DNA of 64,000 nt from contig NZ_RBWS01000007.1 in NCBI RefSeq assembly GCF_003627955.1, positions 124,001 through 188,000 of the forward strand. Reading direction: 5' to 3'. Of the stretch, positions 46,662-56,684 are shown in pieces (the stretch's first letter is position 1; each line of letters starts with the position of its first letter). The translations under genes were made by a program, and so were the position numbers. Origin of the DNA: Sphingobacterium puteale. GTDB lineage: Bacteria; Bacteroidota; Bacteroidia; Sphingobacteriales; Sphingobacteriaceae. The notes below the pieces were generated by a model that was given only the letters and a program-made list of their open reading frames with translations, was not told the DNA's origin and did not search any database.

Positions 46662-47849
46662 TTATAGCCAGATTAAAGGATTGCGGATAGGCAAGTTACG
46701 AATGACCTCTTCCTCCTTGGGATTATGATCCAGCCTAGCCCAAAGTTTCAAATAGGTACTGTCTTGGTAAGCATTTGCGGCAAAGACAAGAGCAGGCTGA
46801 GCAATAGGCCACTGCTCCCAGTACATTACGTCTTTTTGATAAGGCCATTTGGCTTTATCTTCGATATAAGGGATCATGAAATCGATCCCTTTTTTTATTG
46901 TACGCCCATCGGACAGCGTGTGTTGCCATAGCGGTTCATCTGCTGTTGATAGGATATGACAAATCATGGCCATTGCATCTAGGTTAAAAAGTGAATATCC
47001 AAAAGGTTTCGTGCGTTGAAGTTCCCGTGGAAAACTACCGTCTTTTTCCATCTGATTGGGCAGTAAAATTTGTTGATAGCGTTCACTGCACATCTTGAGC
47101 AAAGCTGTATCCTTTACTAAGCTGGCAAAGGAGGCCACCTGCATCACCCAACAGGTGCCATGATTATTTGCTGCATTCATTTCATCTTTACCGTATTGAT
47201 GCTCCGTCAACCAGCGTAAATAGGCAGCAAACCAACGATGTATGGCCTCTTTGGTTGACTGTGGAAAGTTTGGATCATTTTCGAGCACTTTTACGCCCTG
47301 CGCCACTTCCATTAAATGAATGGTATCAATAATCCCGATACCACGCCCTGTAAATCGTCCTTGCACAGCTTGCGCATACAGCAAATTTGGACTCATCATG
47401 GTCGTCGAATCAACAAACCAGGCATTCAAGTGGAGCAGCGCCTGTTGCACGTATTTTTTATCCGGCTGCAAACGATAAGCAGAGGCTAATCCGCCTATGA
47501 TTCTGCTAAAGCGGATCATGGCTTTTCGATGGGCGACAAAATTGGTAGGATTACTCATGCCGTCCCGTTGAATATAAGGTGCATGGGCATCCTTTGGATC
47601 GGGCCACCAATAGTCACCCTCCGAGTAAAAATCATGAATCCCCCCGCTGCTTCGAACCGCAGGATAGGCCGCGACGGTTATAGGCATCTGCTTCATAGCC
47701 CATTTTGACTGCTTCTTTATAATAGGACGCAAAACGGCCGCGATCTCTCTGTTAAAATATGTATTGGGTTGTTTCGCCCCTGTCAATAGTGGGAGCAGCA
47801 CAATCCCAATAAATGTGTAAACTAGTCTGGAGATTGATTTTAAATTCAT
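46662..47849 (-). CDS. alginate-lyase-like polysaccharide lyase (PL5/PL38 type)
   Basis: 395 residues. A signal peptide (about 1-25, ending near L-L-T-G-A) precedes an alpha/alpha-barrel alginate-lyase domain. Lyase strings include WWPDPKDAHAPYIQRDG, NNHGTCW with the likely catalytic N-H pair (about residue 225), and QRTKPFGYSLFNL containing the R and Y typical of this fold. Overall it is most like PL38 glucuronan-type lyases, but I cannot fix the substrate. It should cut a uronate-containing chain by beta-elimination and give the unsaturated end used by GH88 encoded next. Confidence 0.75.
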   Translation of the reverse strand: MNLKSISRLVYTFIGIVLLPLLTGAKQPNTYFNREIAAVLRPIIKKQSKWAMKQMPITVAAYPAVRSSGGIHDFYSEGDYWWPDPKDAHAPYIQRDGMSNPTNFVAHRKAMIRFSRIIGGLASAYRLQPDKKYVQQALLHLNAWFVDSTTMMSPNLLYAQAVQGRFTGRGIGIIDTIHLMEVAQGVKVLENDPNFPQSTKEAIHRWFAAYLRWLTEHQYGKDEMNAANNHGTCWVMQVASFASLVKDTALLKMCSERYQQILLPNQMEKDGSFPRELQRTKPFGYSLFNLDAMAMICHILSTADEPLWQHTLSDGRTIKKGIDFMIPYIEDKAKWPYQKDVMYWEQWPIAQPALVFAANAYQDSTYLKLWARLDHNPKEEEVIRNLPIRNPLIWL

Positions 47850-47868
47850 TTCCTTAGATTTTTATGAG

Positions 47869-50454
47869 CTATATCGGGATTATACGGTACTCCTTGCCCC
47901 TGACAGTTTGAAATTCAATTTCAAAGGTTTCTTTGGTTGACAAGGAAGATAACTTTTCGCGATCAAGGATATGGTATTCTAATGAACCTGGCTTGTATAG
48001 CAATTCATTTTCTACTCGGGAGCCGCTGTCGTCGTGCAGTCCAATGACTTTCACAGGAATAGCGGTGCGCAACTTGCATATACCACCTATATTGGAAACG
48101 ATGCGTGCCTCTTGCAATTTATTATCCTTCCAATCCATGTACACCGTAAAGTTTCCTCGCGCTTTAATTCCCCTGATATGTCCTGCCGGCCACTCATCTG
48201 GCAAAGCTGGCAATAGATGAACTGCACCATCATGACTTTGCAAAAGCATTTCAGTCATTCCGGCGGTTGCGCCAAAATTGCCGTCGATCTGAAAAGGAGG
48301 ATGTGCATCGAATAAGTTCGGATAAGCACCACCACCGCTCATCTGCGCGCGATCCAGTTTGGGATCAATAAAGTTAAGCGCGTCCTTAAGAATTTTATAA
48401 GCGTGGTTTCCATCCTGTAATCTTGCCCACCAATTTGTTTTCCATGCCATCGACCAACCTGTACTTACATCACCGCGCAAAAGCAACGATTTTTTTGCCG
48501 CAGCGGCCAATTCACTATTTGCTGTAACGCTAATCTGATTACCGGGAAAGAGTCCAAAAAGATGTGAAATATGCCTATGCTGATCTTTGGGATCATCCCA
48601 ATCTTTAAACCATTCTTGCAATTGACCATACTGCCCGACCCGATAAGGATATAGCTTTGCTCTTGCCTGTTCCAATGTCGACTTAAATTCAGGATCAACC
48701 TGTAGCACATCGCACGAACGAATTACCGCGGTAAATAACTCGCGGATAATGGCCATATCCATTGTGGAAGCCAAGGTCAATTGATATTCCTTCCCTGCTA
48801 TTTTAATTGTATTTTCAGGTGATGTAGAAGGGTTTGTGATCAGGTATTTATTTTCAGGATCAGCAATTAACCAGTGTAACATAAACTGGGCAGCCCCTTT
48901 CATCAGTGGATAGGCTTTATTTTGAAGAAAAGATTTATCTCCAGTAAAGCGATAATGCTCCCACAGGTGCGTACTGAACCAAGCCGCAGCCATTGGCCAT
49001 GCAGACCATCTCGGCATGCCTTTAGGATCCCAGTCATACCCTCCTGGAGGAGAGGTCTTAGCCCACAAGTCCGAATTATGGTGAACTACCCAGCCTTCCT
49101 TTATGTTGTAATTTACAGCTGCAGTTTTTGCTCCATTGACGGCCAGTTCCTCCATAAAATCAAATAGCGGCTGATGGCATTCGGACAAGTTGGTATTTTC
49201 CGCCAGCCAATAATTCATTTCGGTATTGATATTCGTGGTGTAATTACTTCCCCAAGGCGGCTGTACCTGATCATTCCAGATCCCCTGTAAATTAGCAGGC
49301 CTTCCACCTTGTCTCGAACTTGCGATCAGCAGGTAACGGCCAAAATGATAATACAAAGTCAGTAAATCCAGATCCGTAGGACCTTTTGAAAATTGCATAA
49401 TCCGCTGATCCGTCGGTAAACTTGCCTGTGTTGAAATTCCAGCCAGTTCAAAATCTACCCTGTTAAACAGCGACCTATAATCTTTCTGATGATCAGCAAG
49501 CAGTGTTGTAAAGTTTTTTACCGCCACCTGTTTCATTAAACGGTTAACTGTCGCCTTTACATCTTTTCCTGCCTGGCTCGGCGATTTGTCGAAACCATTA
49601 AAGCTGGTCGCTTCTGTCAATAATAATAGCACCTCGTCGGCTCCCGTAATACGAAGCTTATCTTTTTCCTGTTGTACTTTCCCTCCTTTTACCTCTACTT
49701 TGACACGCATTTCGAAAGTCATCCCCTTTCCCTCAAGGCTATCGTAAACCACCTGTTTAGGTTCGTAATCCCGGTTGGCCACAAAACTGGGGGCTTTGCC
49801 CACAAGGCTTAATACATCGTCGCCGAGTGCTGAAACGGTACTTTTCAGTTTACTGGTCATGGACAGATCCAAAGTGATCGATTTCGCTTTATTTGCTATT
49901 AAGCGAATGACCAAAGCTTTGTCGGGATAGCTGACAAAGCTTTCTCTTTGATATTGCACACCTTTATACGTATAACTTACCGTACTTACGGCCCCTTCTA
50001 AATTCAAATCTCTCCGGTAAGCTTTTACCGCTTTCTCGTCATGGTGAAAATCTAACCATAGATCGCCCATAGGTAAATAACGTGCCGAATAAGGGCCTTG
50101 CATTTTCTTCCAGAGCACAGCAGCCTCTTCATATTTACCCGCCAAAATAGCTTCACGTACCAATGGCAAAATTTGAGGTCCATTGGGGTTATTTCCAGCC
50201 TCAGGTTCGCCAGACCATAGGGTATTATCGTTAATCTGAAAACGATCCCTGCTCACCCCGCCAAAGACCATGGCTCCTGTCGTACCGTTACCCAGAGGTA
50301 GTGCCTCCTCCCAATATGCAGCGGGTTTATCGTACCACAGTTCGCGCTTCTTTTGCTTATGCTGTGCATGGCTATAAGTCGCAGTTATCACTATCCCGAG
50401 CAAAAGAAAAAAGCGCAAATTAGCGTTCAATTTTATCATCTCATTATTTTTCAA
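47869..50454 (-). CDS. GH95 alpha-L-fucosidase/alpha-L-galactosidase
   Basis: 861 residues (an ATG five codons in is an alternative). A signal peptide is followed by the GH95 layout: N-terminal beta domain opening [19 protein letters not shown], then an alpha/alpha toroid. Active-site strings are N-T-E-M-N-Y-W, S-T-S-P-E-N and Q-I-D-G-N-F-G, which hold the asparagines, glutamate and aspartate of this inverting family. Members cleave alpha-1,2-L-fucose or L-galactose. The start overlaps the GH2 gene by 11 bp. Confidence 0.92.
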   Translation of the reverse strand: MKNNEMIKLNANLRFFLLLGIVITATYSHAQHKQKKRELWYDKPAAYWEEALPLGNGTTGAMVFGGVSRDRFQINDNTLWSGEPEAGNNPNGPQILPLVREAILAGKYEEAAVLWKKMQGPYSARYLPMGDLWLDFHHDEKAVKAYRRDLNLEGAVSTVSYTYKGVQYQRESFVSYPDKALVIRLIANKAKSITLDLSMTSKLKSTVSALGDDVLSLVGKAPSFVANRDYEPKQVVYDSLEGKGMTFEMRVKVEVKGGKVQQEKDKLRITGADEVLLLLTEATSFNGFDKSPSQAGKDVKATVNRLMKQVAVKNFTTLLADHQKDYRSLFNRVDFELAGISTQASLPTDQRIMQFSKGPTDLDLLTLYYHFGRYLLIASSRQGGRPANLQGIWNDQVQPPWGSNYTTNINTEMNYWLAENTNLSECHQPLFDFMEELAVNGAKTAAVNYNIKEGWVVHHNSDLWAKTSPPGGYDWDPKGMPRWSAWPMAAAWFSTHLWEHYRFTGDKSFLQNKAYPLMKGAAQFMLHWLIADPENKYLITNPSTSPENTIKIAGKEYQLTLASTMDMAIIRELFTAVIRSCDVLQVDPEFKSTLEQARAKLYPYRVGQYGQLQEWFKDWDDPKDQHRHISHLFGLFPGNQISVTANSELAAAAKKSLLLRGDVSTGWSMAWKTNWWARLQDGNHAYKILKDALNFIDPKLDRAQMSGGGAYPNLFDAHPPFQIDGNFGATAGMTEMLLQSHDGAVHLLPALPDEWPAGHIRGIKARGNFTVYMDWKDNKLQEARIVSNIGGICKLRTAIPVKVIGLHDDSGSRVENELLYKPGSLEYHILDREKLSSLSTKETFEIEFQTVRGKEYRIIPI

Positions 50455-52918
50455 TTGTCAACAAAGTACTTTTTGATTCGTCCATCCGTCCGGACACAAC
50501 TGCTTTTCCTGTCGATAAGCGAAGCCGTACCAAAGCTCTTCCATTATATGCCTGTACTTTTCGCGCCCCTATGGATGTTCCCTGATCAATGATCAGCTCA
50601 CCATCTCCTGTAGCATCAAAATAAATCCAGTTTTTGGCATCCAGACAAAGAATACCATCTTTATCCAATACCTTGGCCTGCACTGTTATGACATCATCTT
50701 CCCGTTCAATTTCTTCAACCTGTAATTTTGTGGGTTTTCCCCAGGCTTGAGTCTGATACACTTGTTCTATTTCATCTGTCAGTAGTTCCTTGCCATTTTT
50801 GCTAACCGCTTTTATCTGATTTTTTCCCTCACGTAATTTCACCATCCAACGCAAGCCGGCAGCAGGGAAATCTTGGCTATTTCTTTTCTTTATCCCCTGA
50901 CTTTCGCCATTGACAAATAGTTCGACTTCTTTCGCGTTAGAATATACTTTAATCATCTTCGCTTCATCAGTCTGTCCCCAACGAACAGGCCAGGTATGTC
51001 CATAGATATGCAACATAGGTTTTGAAGTCCAGTATGATTGAAATACATAATAGGACTCTTTTTTTGTAAAATCACGTTCGACGACACCTTTCTGATTGAC
51101 GTAGGGAACAGGATTATCAGGCCGAACAGGTGTAGAAAAGTCCTTAAAAGGCCAATATGCGGTACCGGTAAGCCATGGCATAGTTTCCTGTTCTTTGAGG
51201 TGCCAATCAATCAAATTACAGATATAACTTTCACTCCAGTCGCCGTCCTTAGAAACTCTGGCAGCGCCACCGACGAGCGATGCATCTCCCGCCCGTTCAT
51301 CGGTCGTACCATCACCTTCTATTTTGGCTAATGCCCGGTCCGGATCTTCGGCATGTCGACGAGCGTGACTATCTCCGCCCCATTCTACGTGGAGAAAATG
51401 TTTGACCTTTTTCATTTCTTCTGTTGAGGCCGTTTTATAATCAGTATACATGCCACGATACCAACCGGCCCAGATTGAGGGTGAATACACATCAACAATA
51501 TCTTTACAAAAGTCACAACGTCGTATGGCTGTTTTTCGACTGGGATCCAATTGGTGGGAAAGTTCATGCAGTTCGCGCATAAATGTCCTGATTTTCTCTT
51601 TGTCGAATTCAGGGAAATCGCCAGGCCAATCATTTTCATTACCTAGGCCCCAGATAATGATAGAAGGGTGATTATAGTGCTGCTCAATCATATTTGTCAA
51701 CATCCGTTTTCCCTGTTGCTGATAGATTTCACCGCCCAAGCCACCACGGCACCAAGGGATTTCCTCCCAGACCAAAATTCCGAGGCTGTCACAGGCTTCG
51801 AGCACCCTGCGGCTTTGCTGATAATGCCCCAACCGAATGAAATTGACGCCCATCTCTTTCATCATCGTCATTTCTTGTAAAATCTGTGCATCTGTCATCG
51901 CCGCCCCTACAGCAGCATGATCTTCATGACGATGCGTGCCCTGAAGCAAAAGTCTTTTCCCATTTAATAAAAAGGGACCATTATTTTTAAATTCCACATG
52001 CCGGAAACCAAAAAGACTCTCTTCTTTAAATGTCTGTCCATTGCTTTTGACGATAGTTACCAAACGATACAAAGCGGGATGATCCGGGCTCCACAATTCA
52101 GGTTTTTTAACCGTTAATTTTCCAAAGTCAAGTGATCCTCCCACTGAACGAGCAAGCGGTGTTTGAGTCAATAGCAATTTACCGGAAGGGTCATAAAGCT
52201 GTGTTTCGACATCAAAACTTGAGCTGTTGGATTGTGTTAATAGGCGACCACGGATTTGCAATACGCCCTGTTTTCCATCAACATCGACTGTGGGGCTAAC
52301 AAAGACTTTTTCTAAGGCCGTCTGTGGTACATATTTCAAATTCAGGTGGCGATAGATACCTCCATAAAGATTAAAATCGGAAAGATCTGAGGGAATCATT
52401 TCGAGGTCACGTGAGTTATCTACCCGAATTGAAACAGGTATCTTTCCTTTAAACCGTGTTTTATAGGCATCTGTTTTTTTAAACTGTTCGACAGCCTCAG
52501 TAATATCTACTGTCCATTCATCATAGCCGCCGACATGTTCCCCAACCTTTTGCGTATGGATATAAACCGTAGACTTTTGTCCCGCACCTTCAAAATGAAG
52601 CAATGTACGACCATTCGGATAGGGGTTTTCTATGGTTAAGGTCTTTCTATACCAACCTGGGCCTTGATAATAATTGACAGCTGGATCAACGGCATCTAAG
52701 GCATTGTAACAATGAGGCAAACTAACTGTTTGCCATAGGGGAACGGATTCCGGGTTACCTGCTCCGACCGGCCTTACAGCTTCCCAAATCCCTCCGAGAT
52801 CACTCTTCAGAAAGTCCCATTCTTGATCAATGCGTCTTGATTCCTGTGCTTGGAGCTGTAACGTGCCAACCCCCAATAGCAATGTAAGTATTTTATAAAG
52901 TTTATTTTCTTTTATCAT
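50444..52918 (-). CDS. GH2 glycosidase (beta-galactosidase-like)
   Basis: 824 residues with a signal peptide ending L-Q-A-Q. The order is sugar-binding jelly roll (about 30-200), immunoglobulin-like domain (about 200-305), TIM barrel (about 310-600) and C-terminal beta domains. The acid/base is E428 in G-L-G-N-E-N-D and the nucleophile is E512 in H-V-E-W-G-G. Substrate may be a beta-galactoside or beta-glucuronide; neighbours cannot decide between them. It is 36 bp after the GH29 gene. Confidence 0.9.
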   Translation of the reverse strand: MIKENKLYKILTLLLGVGTLQLQAQESRRIDQEWDFLKSDLGGIWEAVRPVGAGNPESVPLWQTVSLPHCYNALDAVDPAVNYYQGPGWYRKTLTIENPYPNGRTLLHFEGAGQKSTVYIHTQKVGEHVGGYDEWTVDITEAVEQFKKTDAYKTRFKGKIPVSIRVDNSRDLEMIPSDLSDFNLYGGIYRHLNLKYVPQTALEKVFVSPTVDVDGKQGVLQIRGRLLTQSNSSSFDVETQLYDPSGKLLLTQTPLARSVGGSLDFGKLTVKKPELWSPDHPALYRLVTIVKSNGQTFKEESLFGFRHVEFKNNGPFLLNGKRLLLQGTHRHEDHAAVGAAMTDAQILQEMTMMKEMGVNFIRLGHYQQSRRVLEACDSLGILVWEEIPWCRGGLGGEIYQQQGKRMLTNMIEQHYNHPSIIIWGLGNENDWPGDFPEFDKEKIRTFMRELHELSHQLDPSRKTAIRRCDFCKDIVDVYSPSIWAGWYRGMYTDYKTASTEEMKKVKHFLHVEWGGDSHARRHAEDPDRALAKIEGDGTTDERAGDASLVGGAARVSKDGDWSESYICNLIDWHLKEQETMPWLTGTAYWPFKDFSTPVRPDNPVPYVNQKGVVERDFTKKESYYVFQSYWTSKPMLHIYGHTWPVRWGQTDEAKMIKVYSNAKEVELFVNGESQGIKKRNSQDFPAAGLRWMVKLREGKNQIKAVSKNGKELLTDEIEQVYQTQAWGKPTKLQVEEIEREDDVITVQAKVLDKDGILCLDAKNWIYFDATGDGELIIDQGTSIGARKVQAYNGRALVRLRLSTGKAVVSGRMDESKSTLLTIEK

Positions 52919-52954
52919 TAATGTGCTTATCTTTTCTTAATCTTTAGATTTGGG

Positions 52955-54409
52955 TTATTCATCCAAGGCTCCGGTTTTCATTTTTTTTGCGGTATTGGTC
53001 TTATCTCTTTCAAGCTTTCCGGCCAACTCAATTTTGATCACAGTTGCCACGGGATCAATCGCCTGTTTGGGAATTTCAATTTTGATCGTTTCAGGCTGTG
53101 ATTTCACCTTAAGCATCTTACCATTCGCTAGAAAACTGGTTTTTAAAACTTTATTTTTTATTGGAAGAACGACCGTGCCATCTTGAGGCCAGTCAAATAT
53201 GGTCAGATAAAGCAGGGTCTTGTTTCCCTGTTCCTTCATTGTACATCTTCCCCACTCAAATGGCTGCAGAGGACTGCTTTTGGTTGCGTAAATTGCTTCA
53301 CTGTTTATTTTCATCCATTTGCCTATGGTCGCCAACCTATCTATGCTTTCCTGCGGGAAGGTGCCATTGGGTTTTGGGCCGACATTGAGCAAATAATTCC
53401 CTCCCTTTGATGCGATATCAACCAAATTACGGATCAATGTTTCTGCCGACTTCCATTTATGATCAGACGTACGAAACCCCCAGGTTCCGTTCATGGTCAT
53501 ACAAGTTTCCCAATGCTTTCCTTCCAATTCGCTCCAATCTGGAATTTTCTGTTCTGGCGTCTTTGTATCACCCGGAAAATTTGGTCTTTTCAAGCGATCA
53601 TTGGTAATAATATTGGGTTGCAGATGCAGTTGTTCCTGTAACATGCTCGCAGCTTCGTCAGTCATATTTGTTGGTGTATCCCACCATAAGACAGAAATAT
53701 CACCATAGTTACTCAAAAGCTCTTTCACCTGCGGCACAGATACGTTTTTGATATAGTCATCAAAACTCACGGTTTCTTGCTTTGGATCCCAATGGCCTTT
53801 ATGCGCTAAGGTATAGGCATCTATTTTGGCTGAGTCCGGATTGGGCCAGCCTTCGCGCATGAGTTTTCGCGCTGCCGAGCCTCCGGGATTATTCCAGTCT
53901 TGCGCCTGTGAATAATAGAAGCCCAATTTGATTCCATACTTCTTACAGGCGGCGGCTAAAGGCTTCAACAGATCCTTACCATAAGGAGTCGCATCAACCA
54001 TATTCCATTTGCTGGTTTTGGTTTCGAACAACGCAAAACCGTCGTGATGTTTGGCTGTAATAATGAGGTATTTCATACCGGCATCTTTCGCCATCCGCAC
54101 CCATTCGTCGGGATTATATTGTATAGGATTAAAATGGCCTGCCATTGCCTGATATTCGTTAACAGGGATTTTTGACCGATTCATAATCCATTCCGCTCCA
54201 CCCCGAGCTTGTTCATGACCACGATAGACACCGCCAAATTGTGCGTATACACCCCAATGGATAAACATACCAAACCGGGCTTCTTCCCACCATTTCATCC
54301 GTAGGCTATCCGGTAATTTATTTTCTTGCGCCATTGATGCGCCACTTGACATTCCGGAGACCAAAAGCACCAGGAATAGTATTTTATACATGTTGAGTTT
54401 AGTTTTCAT
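52955..54409 (-). CDS. GH29 alpha-L-fucosidase
   Basis: 484 residues; an ATG six codons in also fits. The signal peptide ends S-M-A-Q. GH29 strings are WWEEARFGMFIHWG, the H-H-D-G-F-A-L-F motif (H121-H122-D123), YYSQAQDWN, and nucleophile D244 in L-W-W-D-T-P. The retaining enzyme removes terminal alpha-L-fucose. It begins 18 bp after the SusC remnant. With GH95 present, the target glycan probably carries fucose in at least two contexts. Confidence 0.93.
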   Translation of the reverse strand: MKTKLNMYKILFLVLLVSGMSSGASMAQENKLPDSLRMKWWEEARFGMFIHWGVYAQFGGVYRGHEQARGGAEWIMNRSKIPVNEYQAMAGHFNPIQYNPDEWVRMAKDAGMKYLIITAKHHDGFALFETKTSKWNMVDATPYGKDLLKPLAAACKKYGIKLGFYYSQAQDWNNPGGSAARKLMREGWPNPDSAKIDAYTLAHKGHWDPKQETVSFDDYIKNVSVPQVKELLSNYGDISVLWWDTPTNMTDEAASMLQEQLHLQPNIITNDRLKRPNFPGDTKTPEQKIPDWSELEGKHWETCMTMNGTWGFRTSDHKWKSAETLIRNLVDIASKGGNYLLNVGPKPNGTFPQESIDRLATIGKWMKINSEAIYATKSSPLQPFEWGRCTMKEQGNKTLLYLTIFDWPQDGTVVLPIKNKVLKTSFLANGKMLKVKSQPETIKIEIPKQAIDPVATVIKIELAGKLERDKTNTAKKMKTGALDE

Positions 54410-54427
54410 GCCTATAATGGTTACATT

Positions 54428-54767
54428 TTAAAAGCCTTTTTTTATTAAACAATTTGACTCCTTCAATACGAGATTGATATGATCCTTTTTATTGACCGCT
54501 ATTTCGGTTTTCTCTCTACCAACGAAAAAGAAAATCAACATATCAGTATCCTTGGCAATAATCTGATAATTGCCGGAAGCATCTGTGACAGTCCCATTCT
54601 GTGCGCCTTTAATCCGTGCTGCCCCACCCGCGAGTGGTTCGCCCGCCAATGAGGTTATTCCTGATATTTTCAACTGTGACCGTCCAAACACTTGTACCGC
54701 GACCAAACTCATCAGCGAAAACAAAAGCCTCCTTTTTCCCTACCGCTTTAGCTATCGGTGTTATCAT
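54428..54767 (-). pseudogene. SusC N-terminal remnant with a frameshift
   Basis: The frame from ATG 54712 (open from TTG 54724) gives a signal-like segment and a carboxypeptidase-regulatory-like domain, stopping just where a SusC would continue into its TonB box. Upstream, ATG 54767 opens M-I-T-P-I-A-K-A-V-G in the next frame. One base too many in the GGGAAAAAGGAGG run (plus-strand 54731-54740) separates them; removing it restores K-R-R-L-L-F-S-L-M as a normal signal peptide. It is therefore read as a broken, truncated SusC, not a working gene. It may survive as the leader of the CAZyme operon, 18 bp before GH29. Confidence 0.6.
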
Positions 54768-55054
54768 AGTTGTCTTGGTTTATCTGGTTAGCTAACTCAA
54801 TAAATGAAACCAAAGATCAAGAATAGCTCTCGCCCAAGAGGGGTATTTTTCGTTCAAATAGGTGGAAAAAATGTCTTTTTTCTTGATTTGTGGTGGAATT
54901 AAATGGATTTTGAATAAAATTAAATTTTCAATCACTGTTTCTTTGCTGACAATGGCATAAAAATGCGCTGTCTATACTCAAAAAGAAAATATCAACCTAT
55001 TTATAAGTTGATATTTCCTCTCATTTAGCGTCACATTAGCCTGGTACTGCTGTT
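54768..55054. other. gap between SusD and the SusC remnant
   Basis: 287 bp with no gene. It contains the terminator at 54981-55016. The rest is A+T-rich, with a small GCTCT-cgccc-AAGAG hairpin near 54825 and only weak promoter candidates on the minus strand. Confidence 0.4.
54981..55016 (-). terminator. terminator after the SusD gene
   Basis: AAATATCAAC (54987-54996) pairs with GTTGATATTT (55007-55016), and on the minus strand it is followed by TTTTCTTTTT. It would separate SusC-SusD expression from the downstream CAZyme genes. Confidence 0.7.
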
Positions 55055-56569
55055 CTAATACCCTGGATTTTGAGGCAGTAAATTTGTATTACGTGCGATT
55101 TCATCCTGAGGAATAGGCATCAGTGCATGAAAATCTTTTACTTTTGGTTGGCTTTCATAGGCTCCCTGCCTAGTAAATGCATCCACTACTTGTCCCCAAC
55201 GTTTGATATCATACCATCTTTTCCATTCAAAAGCCAACTCAACACGACGTTCCTCCTGCACTGCTTTTCGAAAATCTGTCTGTGACATACCCGTTGCCAG
55301 GTCGGCAGGATAATGCTGTACGCCCTGTGGCGTATACCTTGCTCTAGCCCGAACAGCATTTATATAGCTATATGCCTTTTCTGTCGGTCCGCCTTTACTT
55401 TCATTTAATGCCTCAGCTGCCATTAATAGAACTTCAGCATAGCGAAAGATCACGTGTTTGATATCAGAGTCCGAACCATCCGCTCCAGCATTAGAGCCCG
55501 GGTGCAAACACCATTTTGCGGTATGTATACGTGGCCATTTCCATTTCTGATAAGGTGTCATCACTCCCTTTACCGGTGTTTCGGTCAGAAAACTAATTTT
55601 CTTTCTGTAATCTTGGTCAGAAAAGCTATCATATACACCGGTTGATGGTACAAGAACGCTCCATCCCAACATATCAGCATCTCGTACACCGGTCATCGGC
55701 GCCGTATAATCTTGGTTGGATGCATTTTCTCCGGTAATTCCCCCCAGAAAATCAACTACCCAGACATGCTCAGTCTGAAAACCGAGATCGGCATCCCATA
55801 GGCTATTATAATCTTTGACCAGAGCATACTGGTATTTGTTTGCATCATTGATCACAGCCTCAGCCACCTTAGCGGCATCATCCCATTTTTTCAAGACCAT
55901 ATAGACCGAAGCCAACAACGTCTGAGCGGCACCTTTGGATGGTCTTGCTTTGTTGTTATTGGCATAGGTATCTGGCAAATTCGCTATCGCATATTCACAA
56001 TCTGCGATGATATTGTCATACACCTTTGCTGTTGGAGTTTTACTGATAGCAATTACCTTGCTTGGATCACTGACAAATTCACCAATATAAGGGATATCCC
56101 CAAATAGTTGAACCAAGTGATAGTAATATAGCGCCCGAAGTAACCTCGCTTCGGCAATGAGGGCGGATTTTTTAGCCTCATTCATTGTGACGGCTGGAAT
56201 ACCATCTATTGCGGCATTTGCAGCGCCAATGCCCAGATAAGCGGTTTTCCATACCGCGAGTAGATCCTGATTGCTCGCGTCGTGTGTAAAACTATTCAAC
56301 TGAATCCGACTAGATTGCGTACCAATATCCGCAATATCAATGTCATCACCCAGCAATTGCAGTACCATGGTCAATCGCCGTCCATAAAAATCTGCATTGG
56401 CTAGCAATCCGTAAATCCCCATCACGGAAGCTTCTGCATCCGCTTCCGTCTTAAAATATTGTTTAGGATCCAAAATACTTACCGGTTCCTCGTTGAGTTT
56501 GGTACAGGAAAACAAGCTGGTGAAACACAGCGTTGTAAGTAGGATACGATATATAGTTATCTTTTTCAT
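55055..56569 (-). CDS. SusD-like outer-membrane glycan-binding lipoprotein
   Basis: About 504 residues. The ATG at 56569 starts MKKITIYRILL and a lipoprotein signal with L-F-S-C; an ATG two codons earlier is equally possible. SusD features include AEARLLRALYYYHLVQLFGDIPY, RVELAFEWKRWYDIKRWGQV and a C-terminus HALMPIPQDEIARNTNLLPQNPGY. It is 109 bp after its SusC partner and is followed by a terminator. It should bind the fucosylated substrate of this locus. Confidence 0.94.
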   Translation of the reverse strand: MKKITIYRILLTTLCFTSLFSCTKLNEEPVSILDPKQYFKTEADAEASVMGIYGLLANADFYGRRLTMVLQLLGDDIDIADIGTQSSRIQLNSFTHDASNQDLLAVWKTAYLGIGAANAAIDGIPAVTMNEAKKSALIAEARLLRALYYYHLVQLFGDIPYIGEFVSDPSKVIAISKTPTAKVYDNIIADCEYAIANLPDTYANNNKARPSKGAAQTLLASVYMVLKKWDDAAKVAEAVINDANKYQYALVKDYNSLWDADLGFQTEHVWVVDFLGGITGENASNQDYTAPMTGVRDADMLGWSVLVPSTGVYDSFSDQDYRKKISFLTETPVKGVMTPYQKWKWPRIHTAKWCLHPGSNAGADGSDSDIKHVIFRYAEVLLMAAEALNESKGGPTEKAYSYINAVRARARYTPQGVQHYPADLATGMSQTDFRKAVQEERRVELAFEWKRWYDIKRWGQVVDAFTRQGAYESQPKVKDFHALMPIPQDEIARNTNLLPQNPGY

Positions 56570-56684
56570 TAGCATGAATTATTAACAGGTGTCTATTTCG
56601 AGCATTTAGCTGAAAATTGCCACACCCGGATTATTTATTTTTATTTAACTACCATTAATGTTACTTAGATGGTTCTTAGTCATG

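Noticed and set aside
54660..54767. Frame from ATG 54767 as a separate small protein
   Set aside because: It reads as a signal-peptide start only if shifted by one base into the SusC remnant frame; on its own it has no sense after about ten residues.
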